Shown here in pieces: positions 1 through 10,184 of a stretch of 64,000 nt of DNA. Under the pieces are notes generated by a model. The model was given only the letters and a program-made list of their open reading frames with translations. It was not told the DNA's origin and ran no database searches. The DNA is from Glaciozyma antarctica PI12 (lineage: Eukaryota; Basidiomycota; Microbotryomycetes; Kriegeriales; Camptobasidiaceae), in the NCBI GenBank assembly GCA_002917775.1, contig KZ627155.1, positions 406,675-470,674 on the forward strand, read 5' to 3'. Numbering within the stretch: the first letter of the stretch is position 1; the number at the start of each line of letters is the position of its first letter. A program made the translations under genes and the position numbers.

Positions 1-266
1 CGGGGGAGAAAACGTTCGGCGGGAGTGGCTCGTGCTTGAAGAAGCTTGAGAGCCCGAGCGATAGGCCGTGCTCCTTCATGTCGTCGTTGAGAAGGGCGGC
101 GGCGTTCCTGGGGTAGGCGGCGTGGGGGCGCGACGAGGCGAGGGTGACTGTTCCTCTTCCCCTGAGTAGAGACGAGTGGCGAGCGCGGCGGCGAACACCA
201 GCAGCCTTTTTCGTGGCTTTGGCGCTGTCGAAGGGAGCGAGAGAGGTCGTGGAAGGAAAAGGTCAA
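1..266 (-). CDS. unidentified gene, 5' part only, runs off the window edge
   Basis: Read on the minus strand, one frame stays open from about 266 to the window edge and gives a plausible protein-like stretch containing NDDMKEHGLSLGL and FFKHEPLPPNVFSP. A splice acceptor-like TTCGACAG lies at about 230, so the start codon may sit in an upstream exon. A second minus frame is also open here, so the frame choice is uncertain. I do not recognise the family. From here to 573 I see no other gene. Confidence 0.3.
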   Translation of the reverse strand, partial: MTFSFHDLSRSLRQRQSHEKGCWCSPPRSPLVSTQGKRNSHPRLVAPPRRLPQERRRPSQRRHEGARPIARALKLLQARATPAERFLP

Positions 267-573
267 GACGGGCGAGCAGAGGCGCGCTCGACGATCTATT
301 CTTCCTCTCCGCGATTGGCCGACTGACTCACGCAAATAAAAGGTAAATACCAACAACAGTCTCTACACAAGGAGCACGCTGATGATCCTGTCCGTAAACG
401 CACAAAGAGAAGCTTGAGTCCATCCAGTCACTGCCCGCTCGTCAGCATTCCTCTCGACGAATTTCGCAGAGGAATATCGAACTCACGGTGCTCCGCACGA
501 CTGAGGGGTCCGATATGCTGAGTGAGCTGAGCTCCAGTGGTCGTAGGATGCTCTTGAAGCCACAGTTGTCGAG

Positions 574-3121
574 CTATGGGGAGAGGAGATCAGCTTGGGC
601 GAAAGCAAGGCGCCGAGCGAGCGAACCTTGGTTTGCGGCCTTCGCAGCGGCTTCATCGTCCTGCGAAAAATCAACCGCAGCGCCGTCAGCCGCGCTCAGT
701 GAAATCGAAGGAAGTGCGTGCGGATTACGTACCTTAGGAGCTTGCCAAAGCGAGCAGCGATCGCAGCTCTTGCAAGGGACGCCGACGACCTGCGACGAAC
801 TCAATCAGCGCACTCAACGACGACGAAGGAACCAAGACTCACCGCAAGAAAGTGCTGGCAGAAGTGTTGATAACCCTCCGTAGCTCCAATCGCCTTGCGA
901 CAGACCCAGCACTGGATATACCCGCACCTACAAACGACCTGTTCCTCAATCAGCTCCGTTCCCCATCTCCAACGCTCGCGGATCACCTTATTACACCCCT
1001 CATTCTTCTGCCACGCGACTCCACACGTCGGACAAGTCCTAGTGACGGCCGCACTCATTGCCCGCTCGACAGCAAGTCTCAATCCCTAATCTCTCATCCT
1101 CAAAGCACCTATGCAATCCCTCCACCCACGCCCTCCCACATCCCAAACAGCTGACCCTCCCACACCCCCCCTCCGGCCAAACGTTCCTCACGAGCTCGGC
1201 ATGCGATTTCGCCCCGCTCGCTAGGTCGCCGAACGCGGGGAGCGGAGCGTGAGAAGGCCCGTTACGGCAGCGGAAGATGTTGAGGTTCCCGGTTCGGCGA
1301 GCGAGGATTTCGCGCGCGCGGAGCGTGAGGAAGGAGTGGGCGAGGTAGATGACGCGGTGGGGTTCGAGGAGGGGGAAGAGGAGGTCGGTCGAGAGGGGTG
1401 GGGAGCTGTCGTCGGTCGGTTGGAAGGGCTTTGGAGAGGCGAGAGGGAGGAAAGTGTTGGGGAGGAGGGCGATGGAGAGGGAAATGATGGGGTAGAGGAG
1501 GACGAGGAAAGTTGCGAGGGAGAGGAAGGTGCGGAAGAGGCGCCAGGGGAGGTTCGTCCAGGTGAGTTTGTCCTGCGATACGAGTGGGAACGCCCGTGCG
1601 AGGACGGAGGAATCCTGTACCTCGGTGTACGGGCACCAAGGGCATCGCACGAACGACTCCCCACCTCGCCGTGCCTGGTCGACGGCGATCGCTTCCAACG
1701 CTGCTTCTCCCAGCCTTTGCGAGAGCGCGGTGAAGAGAGCAGGGGAGAGGACGCGCTCGAGCTCCCGCTGCGTGAAGGGCGAGCGACAGCCTTCGATGCT
1801 GAGGCATCGCACGCCCGTTCCCTCCCCAACTCCCTCGCCATCCCCGTCGTTCGAGAAAAGCCTCAGCGGTGCTCCTCCAAAAACGTGTTCCTCGACTTGT
1901 CGTCCAATGCATCCTCGACAGAACGCATGCTGCCCTGCTGCGCAGACGCCGATATCCTCGAAAGGGACGTCGCCGAAACAGCATCCGCAGCTGAACAGCT
2001 GCTCCTCGTCCGTCCAGCTCTCGTTAATCTCCCTCGCAACCCGCTCGTCCTCCTCCGCCCGCTTCTCCCTCCCCGACCGCTCGTACTCCCATATCTCCGC
2101 CCTCAATTCCTCGCATTCCACCTCGTCCTCCCCTTCGCTCGAAGATGTCGACCCCGCAGAGCCGGGAGGAACGAAGATGTCCGTCAACCAGTTCTTAACC
2201 CAGCTCTGCTTCCCTCTCCACAGCGCGACGCTCTCCCTGATCTCGCCGTACGTCCCTCCGTCCACGGTAAGTGACTTGATGACCGACAGCGGGACGAGAG
2301 GGAAGAGCTGCTTGAGATGAGCTGCGAGAGACGGCGCGTATTCGGGCGAGCGGAAGAGGTCGGAGGGGCTAAGGATGGGGAGAGATTGGGGCGACTTGTT
2401 TTTGGGGGGAGGAGGAGGGGCACGACGGCGCGGGAGGAGGAAGGAGAGGGGTTGTCGAACGGGAGTGAGGAGGGCGGGGAGGGAGGTGGATTGGAGGAGG
2501 TGGGATGCGGCGTCGAAGAGGAAGGAGTGGGGGATGGTGAGGAGGAGATTGCGGAGGTCGAGGATAGGAGTCGTCGGGAAGATGGCGTGCAGGCGGATCC
2601 TATCGACACCCAGAGTCAGCTTCCCAGGCCAGCTCCCAGGCACATAAGAGAGTTACTTACAGAGCTTGGTTCCTCGCAAGCGTCTCATCGACGACCATAG
2701 GCCCCTCCATCGCGCCCCTGGATCCTCCCGCACTACGCTCCTCCTCCCCCCTCCCTCCCCGCGCATTCCCCCACGCCTGCTTGACCTGCTTAAGGTCCTT
2801 CAGCTTCCCTCCCGCCTTTCCAATCTTATCGCCCGTCGCCCGTCGCCCTCGCGCTGGGACCCAAGCCGTGCGTGGGTACTCGTCGTGGTTGAGTTCGAGC
2901 ATCTTCTGCGACACGCGCTGGACCAGCTCCGCCGCTCCTGCCCTGGAGAACCCCTTCGCTTTGCCCTTGTTGTCGGAGCAAGGGGTGGGCGGGATGGGGC
3001 GCCAGCTGAGGTGGTAGTCGAGGACTGTTGAGAGATACCCAGGATCTGCGTCGGGGAAGAGGACGTTGAGGTTGGAGAGGGCTTGAGTCTTTGCTGCTGC
3101 CGACTCTGGAGTCTCCCTCAT
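574..3121 (-). CDS. RBR-type E3 ubiquitin ligase, RNF216/TRIAD3-like
   Basis: The protein should transfer ubiquitin through a RING-HECT hybrid mechanism. The start is the Met before RETPESAAAK, followed by LFPDADPGYLSTVL, as in RNF216-like N-termini. Intron 1 is 2660-2600 and restores the frame. RING1-like cysteines (CGCC, CRGC) are followed by an IBR segment (CLGCGRAW) and RING2 (TCPTCG, GCNK, CRCG, CWVCR, FCQHF). The tail SCDRCSLW is typical of RNF216. A 48-nt in-frame intron (986-939) interrupts RING2, and two further introns follow. A strongly hydrophobic stretch (LFRTFLSLATFLVLLYPI) between RING1 and IBR suggests membrane association. Near 1085 the frame changes by one base with no possible intron (EDERLG then LRLAVERAM), probably an assembly error. 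The domain call is firm; the substrate is unknown. Confidence 0.85.
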
Positions 3122-3417
3122 CCTGTCCAGTCCGCCAGCGCAGAGGGAGGATGGGAGGAGAAGAATGCGGGAGGGAACAATTTGGCCTTGAGCCACGTGC
3201 GAGTCTCCTGGGTCCGCGGAGTGTTGGCGTCCTTCTTTCGAATATAACTCCTTCTCTCTGCAGAACGCACGACCGCGACAGGAGCACAATAACGAGAATA
3301 CACAGCTTTGATGCAGCTTGCAGGGATAAGACAACACGAGCCAGGCAGCACGAGGAACAGGTCAATCCATCCTCTCCATTCCTCGAGTGAAGGGAAACTC
3401 ACGACAGCCTCTCCCAC

Positions 3418-4898
3418 TCAACGCAAGAGCACTTCCATCCCACCCCACTCCAGCACCCTAAACTTCTCCACATCCCTCGCCCCCTCCATCACCCCAACCA
3501 CCCTCTCCCAATCCACCCCCCCAACTCGCTCCCTCGCCTCCTCCCATTCCCTGATCTCCTCCGTCCCAACCCCCCTAAACAGCATAAACACCCTCGTCAC
3601 CACCTCCGGCGCTGGCACCACAACGAGCTTCGCACTCTCCTCATACGCCTCCTGCTCGACGAACCGCATCGCTGCCTCCTCTGCCCGCTCCTGGATCCGC
3701 AGGAACGAGGGGAGCCAGTAGGTGATGAAATCGTTGCGCGCCGAGGTGTGGAGAGTGAGTTTGGTGAGAGCGAGGTCGAGGTAGGGGATGAAGGAGGTGA
3801 AGGGGGGGAGGATGGCGTTCGTCGCGTCGAGGTGTGGGCGGGAGGGGTTGAACGTTGGAGGAAGGAGGGGTGAGGAGGGGAGGAGAGGAGGAAAGGAGGA
3901 GAGGGAGGAAGAGCGAGGGCGTGGGCTTCCCAGAAGAGGTAGGAGAGGGAAGTGCCGGTGAGAGTTCGACGAGGGTTCCGTCGCTCGCTGCTGAGACGGT
4001 CCAGTTCCTTGTCGACCCTCCGGATTTCGTGCGAGTGATGGGGGCGAGAGGGTAGAGGGCGGAGAAGGTCCATTCGGGGACGAGGGAGAGGGCGACGTTG
4101 ATGGAGGGGAGGGGAGAGGGAGGGAAGAGGTAGATGACCGGCTTTCGACCCACCACTCCCCGCCAGATCTCAATCACCATGGGCTCTTTGACAGCGTCCT
4201 GCCACTCTAGGAGGGACCAGTCTGGGAAGAACTCCAGCAGAGACTCGTCCTCTCGGAGCCGCATGTTGTCGTAGGAAAGAGCGCAGTGCTCCAGCCCACA
4301 GCCGCGTTGCAAAACGTAAGCGCCGAACGCCTTCTCAAGCTTTGTCGTGAGCTTCATCCTGATCGTAAAAAACCTCGCAGAGCCGGAGCTGGGGTCGTCG
4401 AATTCCACCTCCACCATCAGCTTTCGAGGTTCGACGATCCCGCGGTTCACGTCGGCGACGGAGGGAGTAGCGGCGCGCGATGGGATGGGAGCAGCGACGG
4501 AGGAGGAGGGCGCAGGATCCTTCGCTGGTCGTTTCGTAGAGTCGGGAGAGATGGAGCGCGAGCAGCGCCTTGCTGCCTTCCTCCCTCCCTCCTTCGCTCC
4601 AACGCCCACCCCCTCCTCTACCGTAAGCTCCTCCCGTTTTCTCTTCACCCCCCTCTTCTCCACCACCATAAACTCAACGAGGTCCCCCTGTAGCGGGCGG
4701 GTCCCCCAACGCGTCCTCGCGTCTACCACGCGTCCTCCGTCACCTCGAACCAGCGTTCCCCGAAGCGAGCGCTGAGGGAGATGTTGATGAGGTCGGGGAA
4801 GAGGGAGTGGGATTTTGCGAGGGCGAGAGCGAGGGTGGGAGGACGGGCGGCGATGAAGGAGTGGGTGGAGTGGGAGAGGAGGATGGAGAGTGGGGGGT
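3418..4898 (-). pseudogene. KPVIYLF-family paralog A, frame-broken copy
   Basis: This minus-strand copy has the same domain order as the intact copy at 5141-6706. The N-terminal domain (HSFIAARPPTLAL, SARFGERWFEVTEDAW) is followed by a basic linker, one SUMO-like domain (FTIRMKLTTKLEKAFGAYV), then KPVIYLFPPSPLPS, SYLFWEAHAL, DFITYWLPSF, VVTRVFMLFRGV and FRVLEWGGMEV. A CTAAC plus ACAG acceptor precedes the coding start, but the ATG found in paralog C is missing. A stop follows the N-terminal domain near 4728. The frame changes at about 3955 (CTCTCACC where the other copies read CTCTCCACC) and again in the pyrimidine-rich linker between YLFWEA and FNPSRPH. It is either a decaying duplicate or a correct gene with sequence errors. 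Confidence 0.6.
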
Positions 4899-5140
4899 GG
4901 CCCTGTGAGGAGGTTAGCGGCGACAGGGCTGTGAGGTGGGACGAGCTGACATTGAGCTGAGCGCTGCTTGCTGTGGCGGTCCGGTCGCGTTGAGCGTTTG
5001 GGCGAGAGAGGGAAGAGGGCAAGGGACTCCGGGCCAGAGAATCGGTCTCCGGCCTGTCTGCTTCCTCTTTCTCTTTCAATTCACGACTCCCGCCACGACT
5101 GTGCGGCTGAGCATGGCGGCCAGATTTAATTTCCAGCACT

Positions 5141-6706
5141 TCACCAATAATACAACGCCTCCATCCCACCCCACTCGAGGACCCTAAACTTACTCTCATC
5201 CCCCGCCTCATCGCTCACTCCCACCACCTTCGCCCAATCCACACTCTCAACCCTCTCCCTCGCCTCCTCCCAATCCGGTAACTCGCTCTCGTCCACTCCA
5301 CGAAACAGCATGAAAACCCTGGTCACGACGTCCGGTGCGGGATCGACGTCCAACCGCGCCGACGCGCCGTATAGCTCCTGCTCGACGAACCGAAGCGCGA
5401 TTTGTTCTCCTCGTCCGTGGATCTGGAGGAGAGCTGGAAGCCAGTAGGCGAGGAAATCGGTGCGAGCGAGGAGGGGGAGAGAGAGGCGCGCGAGGACGAA
5501 TTCGAGGTAGGGGATGAGGTCGGGGAAGGGGAGTAAGATGGCAGTGGTGGGGTCTATGAGGGGTAGGGAGGGGTTGAAAGAGGGATGAAGGGCGACGGAG
5601 GGGTCGGCGGAGAGGAGGGAGGGAGGGGCGGGGAGGGCGTCGGCTTCCCAGGATAGGTAGGAGAGGGGGTTGGGGGAGGAGGATTCGGTGAGGAGGCCGT
5701 CGGTGGAGAGGGAGATAGTCCAGTGCGCCGAGGAACCGGCCTTGGAACGGGTGAAGGGGACGAGAGGGGAGATGGAGGAGAAGCACCATTGGGGGACGAG
5801 GGAGAGGGCGACGGCGATGGAGGGGAGGGGGGTTGGGGAGGCGAAGCTGCGAAAGCGAGCGTCAGTAAGACCGGAAGTTTAGAAATCGTTCTCGGCGCAC
5901 TAGAGATGAGGGTTGCCACCCTTTTGTACCGTAACAACCTTGAACGATTGGTCCTCGGACAAGTCGACGACGAGGTCGGGAAACCGCTTGAGGAGGACGA
6001 TGAACGAGTCCTTCCCAACAAGCTTCATCCCTCGCCAATAGCAGTGAAAGGTGTCCATGGGCGCCTCGCTCTCGTTGCTGTACGCCTCAAAGACGCGACT
6101 AAACGACATGTTCGCCCTCGCCTTGATCGCAACGTCCCCCGGCGGTCCAGTCACATGGATAGACACCGGCGTGTAGGGATCTAGCGCGCCGAACTCAGAA
6201 GCAAAAGCTTCAGGCGTCATCGTAGGCTGTCCCCCATTCCGAGCAGCCAGCAATCCCCCCTGCGAAGCCGCCGCCGCCGCCGCCGCCTTCTTCTTGAGCG
6301 CCTTCTTCTTCCCCGACGCGCTTCCTCCCACCGGCACCTTCGTCTTCTCCCCCACCACATCCGAAAGTACCTCCTTCCCCTTCCCCTCGACGCTCTGCAC
6401 CTCCTCCCGCTCCCGCTTCTCCCCCTCCACCACTCTCGATCCCGACCCCGACGCAACCGGCGTCCTCGCGCGCACCTGCACCCCCACCGACTCCTTCCAC
6501 AGCCTCGGCGAGCTCCACGCATCCTCCAGAATCTCGGCTTGGACGCCAGCGATGTTCATCTCGAGGAGGAGGGACAGGTCGGCGGGGAGTTCGGGGAAGA
6601 GAAGGGTTGCTTTGATGAGGGCGAGCTTGAGAGTGGCGGGGCGGGAGGTGGCGATACTACGCTGGTTGTAGGTGTACACGATGCATTTCGAGGTGTCGGT
6701 AGCCAT
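5141..6706 (-). CDS. KPVIYLF-family protein, intact copy D (N-terminal domain, SUMO-like domain, KPVIYLF-type domain)
   Basis: With one 54-nt intron (5900-5847, GTGCGC to TTTCGCAG) this reads as one open frame of about 503 residues, the only undisturbed member with the C-terminal domain. Residues about 10-80 form the N-terminal family domain (VYTYNQRSIATSRP, FPELPADLSLLLEMNIAGV). A KKKALKKKAAAAAAA linker follows, then a SUMO-like domain at about 175-260 (RVFEAYSNESEAPMD, YWRGMKLVGKDSF). The C-terminal half carries NPHLYFASPTPLPS, SYLSWEADAL, DFLAYWLPAL, VVTRVFMLFRGV and FRVLEWGGMEAL. A CTAAC branch and CAACAG acceptor abut the ATG, so a 5' UTR intron ends exactly at the start codon. I cannot name a function. 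From memory the C-terminal motifs recall uncharacterised bacterial proteins with KPVIYLYPE, YLFWEG and EWGG. Confidence 0.75.
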
Positions 6707-7162
6707 CTGTTGGCGCGAGGGAGTTAGCTGCGGAGGGGGAGGAGCAGCGCAGGAAGACTTGCGTTGGGCAGGCTGCTGGGAGCGCTGGCGGGGATGGCGC
6801 GACTCCTCTCGAGGTGGAGGCACCTGGGGTGATTCTCGGGGTGAGCTCAGGAGGTGCAGGCGAGCTTGAAAGCAGCGACAAGATGCAAAAGAAGAAATCT
6901 CGCCCGAAGTTCGATCTTGACCAAATTGAGGACCGTGCGACCGGCGGCGCCGTCGAGAGCGAGCTGGGGGGGGGGGGGCGGACGAAAGAGATACGATCTC
7001 GCTGGTGTGGAAGCCGACGAGCAGGCGGAGAGAAGACTGGCGAGAACGAAGTGCTTTCTCGTCTTCGAAATACCGAAATCGAATACAGATTCGCGCTCTC
7101 GCTGCCGAATCGTCGCACGCGAGGAGTCTCCAACTGACTTGCTTTACAGCGTCCAACACAAC

Positions 7163-8590
7163 TCATCGCGAGAGCACCTCCATCCCACCCCACTCCAGCA
7201 CTCTAAACTTCGTCGCATCCCTCGCTCCCTCCTTGACCCCAACGACACTCTCCCATTCCACCTCCCCAACCCTTTCCCTCGCCTCCTCCCACTCCCCTCC
7301 TTCCTCCTTCCCAACCCCTCTAAACAGCATGAACACCCTCGTCACGACCTCCGGTTCCGGCACCACAACAAGTTTCGCACTCTCGTCATACGCCTCCTGC
7401 TCGACGAACCGCATCGCTACCTCCTCTCCCCGCTCATGGATCCGGACGAACGAGGGGAGCCAGCAGGTGATGAAATCGTTGCGCGCCGAGGTGTGGAGAG
7501 TGAGCTTCGCGAGAGCGAGGTCGAGGTAGGGGATGAAGGAGGTGAAGGGGGGGAGGATGGCGTTCGTCGCGTTGAGGTGTGGGCGGGAGGGGTTGAATGT
7601 TGGAGGAGGAAGGGGGGAGACGTCGGAGGGGAGTAGGGAGGGGAAGGAGGAAGAGCGAGGGCGTGGGCTTCCCAGAAGAGGTAGGAGAGGGAAGTGCCGG
7701 TGGAGAGTTCGACGAGGGTTCCGTCGCTCGCTGCTGAGACGGTCCAGTTCGTTGACGATCCACCAGTCTTGGTGCGAGTGATGGGAACGAGTGAGTAGAG
7801 GGCGGAGAAGGTCCATTCGGGGACGAGGGAGAGGGCGACGTTGACGGAGGGGAGGGGAGAGGGTGGGAAGAGGTAGATGACCGGCTTGCCCCCGCACTGA
7901 TAGCGCATGACCTGGATCGAGACCTCCTCTTCCTCCATTTCGTCGAGCGAGTACAGCGTCGCTTCACGATCGACCTTGCACCCGTCGAACGAAAGGTAGT
8001 ATTCCCTCTGCCCTCAAGAACACCCTTCGCATCGAGCCATGCGTCCAGCACCTTCGTGAGACGCGTCCTGCTCCTGATCGTGAACCGCCTGAATTCCCGC
8101 ACGCCCCACATTGTCTTGTCCTGTAGCACGATGATGAAGCGCGACATGTCTCGACTGGGAAGAGTTGTGAAGGGTGGCGAGGGGAGAGGGAGAGGAATGT
8201 CGGAGATGAGAGCCAACATGGTTGCGGAGAGAGAGGTGGTCGACGGGGGAAGCGTGGCGCGAGCGTCGCTGACTCCTGCGACGTCCCTCCATTGATCCGC
8301 CCGCGACGTCGTCGGCGACCTCGGATGGAAGGACTTGGGAACGACATCGATCACGACACTGCTCCGCAATCCAAACTCCTCCAGCTTCCAATCCTTTCAC
8401 AGCTGCGCGCCCTCCCAAACGAGCTCGACGCCAGACTCCTTGATGTGAAGATGCTTGCAAAGCGCTTTACCTCCACCTCCAGTCTCTCTCTCAAAGTCGA
8501 TGATGGAGCGAGAGCGGAGTGGTTACGAAGCAACAGCGAACTACAAAGACTCCTCCCTCGCGCGACTGATCTGAAACCTGTACGAATCAA
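7163..8590 (-). pseudogene. KPVIYLF-family paralog B, frame-broken copy with two SUMO-like domains
   Basis: Minus strand, tandem with the copies at 3418 and 5141. The upstream part holds a degraded SUMO-like domain (ALCKHLHIKESGVELVWEGAQL) with an in-frame TGA. A second SUMO-like domain (FTIRSRTRLTKVLDAWLDAKG, then YYLSFDGCKVDREATLYSLDE) is split by a frame change near 8010. The C-terminal domain follows (GGKPVIYLFPPSPLPSVNV, SYLFWEAHAL, DFITCWLPSF, VVTRVFMLFRGV, FRVLEWGGMEV), with another frame change in the linker before FNPSRPH, the same offset as in paralog A. No clear N-terminal start was found. It is probably a pseudogene, with sequence error as the alternative. Confidence 0.6.
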
Positions 8591-8614
8591 AGAAGCAATT
8601 GTCAGCGTTCGTTC

Positions 8615-10142
8615 TTAGTGTCGCAGAAGGTTGTGCGTTCGCAAGCCAGCGGTGTCGAAAGGGGGGATCAGAGTGTGCTCGATTATGTTTAGAAGGCGAG
8701 CGGTTGAATCAATGCGAACGCCGTAGCGTCCGCTAATAAGACCGTCGTGATAAAGTAATGGAGGATCATCGTCTCCCAGGGGATGTGGAGGGGAGGGGAG
8801 GGAGGAAAAGAGGCTCACGTTGCGAAAGGTCCTGCGAACGACTTGAGAGGAACGACGAGCAGATCGAGTCCGGAGTGTCAGGAGGAAAGCGAAGCTGGGA
8901 GACTGTAGAGGAACGAGTCAGCGAAGAGCTCAAATGCGTGAAAGGCTGAGGTGCGGCGTCAGTTGATAAAAAGCCGCTTTTATCCACAGCTCGCGCTGAC
9001 GCGACCGAGGTCACGACGACGCGAGGAGTCGGACGGTAATTGAAAACATCCTCGCCAATGGCACCCCTGCCACCACGAAGAGTGGAAGAATGCTCACCTG
9101 GAAGCAGGTATAGATCTTCCGCTAAACGTCGCCACACATCGCCAAAGCCCGAGCTTAGAACCTGGGAGAGCAAAAGCGAGTCAGCAATCGTTCTCCGATG
9201 TATGATGGTTGATTGTAGGGAAGGAGGGAGGTCGGTCTGGCTCAGTAGTTATATTTTGCAGTGCGATTCGTCGTCAACCGAGACCTCGAGGATACCCGAG
9301 CGTAAACACTCGAGCATCTTAACGAATCAAGAGGTCATGTCAGGCGGTAATTCGCGAGGTCATCTCTGCCAGATCGTGTGGGGCGGGGAAGGGTGGGAGC
9401 AAGCGCGTAGCGGAAGGCGGGCTCACCTTTTGAGAAAAATTGTCGTTCCCAGGCGTCGAGGAGGCGGCCAAGGGGGCTAGAGAGTGGCGAGCAGAGGGTG
9501 AGCTCCGTCTAGTGACCTGCGCGTCCTGGTGACAGCAAGGAGAGAAGTCAGCGAGCTGTTCTCCGTTTCTCGAGTGGTCTGTCGGTGTCTTGGGTAGGAA
9601 AGGGGAGGCTCAGTGAGAAGATTAGAGATCGTCAGCACAGGAGCTTCCACATAGGGATCACTCCCGCTCGGATACTCTAGTTTGATTGATAATTAAGAGT
9701 CATCACAGCCGGGGGAGGGGAGAGGTTGGGAGAAGGACTGACCTGGTGAGGGACGGCGTGCTGCTGACGTGCTGGACTCAGGCTGGGAGCTGGACCAAGA
9801 GGATGGTGCAAGGGTGCTGAGGAGGTGGGTGGCGCGCAGGCATTGCTGCTTCGAGAGGGAGGACGAGAGAAGGACGAGAAAACTTTGCCGAGTTCGAGCG
9901 TGAGATTGATAGCTTGGAGGAAGCTGTTCGCTGGGTGAAGATGCCGTGGAGGTTGCTGTCGAAGCTGAACGAGCCGGGCGACGAACAGGAGAGGTCGAAG
10001 TTGAAGTCGGAGTGGAGATAGGAGGAGAAGACGAGGAGAGGGAACACGACGAGCTGGAACTCCGCCAGGGAGTATTAAATCGTTCCAAGAATTCCAGGTC
10101 ACTTGAAAAATATATTCGATTACTTCGTCGCCCTCCAGTCAA
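8615..10142 (-). CDS. possible multi-exon hypothetical gene, divergent from PRP5
   Basis: On the minus strand several short open stretches are bounded by good splice signals. One about 100-nt exon (DAQVTRRSSPSARHS to NDNFSQK) lies between a GCTGAC...CACCAG acceptor and a GTGAGC donor. Another (VLSSGFGDVWRRLAEDLYLLP) is followed by GTGAGC, then VSQLRFPPDTPDSICSS, and a last piece LISGRYGVRIDSTARLL to HNLLRH ends at 8615. The first exon could begin with MTGGRRSNRIYFSSDLEF at 10142. The exons were joined by eye only and frames were not all confirmed. I recognise no family. Confidence 0.3.
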
Positions 10143-10184
10143 GGGCTCCTTCCTTCAACGCTCTCGCCACAGTCGACTAGAACG

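Noticed and set aside
939-986. Extra residues inside RING2 of the RBR ligase
   Set aside because: The 48 bases have GTGATC...GCTGATTG...CAG splice signals and are a multiple of three, so this is a retained in-frame intron, not a domain insertion.
1249-2274. 341-residue plus-strand open frame
   Set aside because: It lies antisense to the RBR ligase, is Glu/Gly-rich as expected for the complement of a GC-rich gene, and has no recognisable motif.
6960-6975. G homopolymer of about 13 bases
   Set aside because: It lies in the spacer upstream of the intact KPVIYLF copy and is most likely a length-uncertain homopolymer with no functional meaning shown.
8620-8740. Possible tRNA gene
   Set aside because: Some stem-like GC pairs are present, but no B-box-like GGTTCGAATCC, no convincing acceptor stem and no anticodon arm could be placed.
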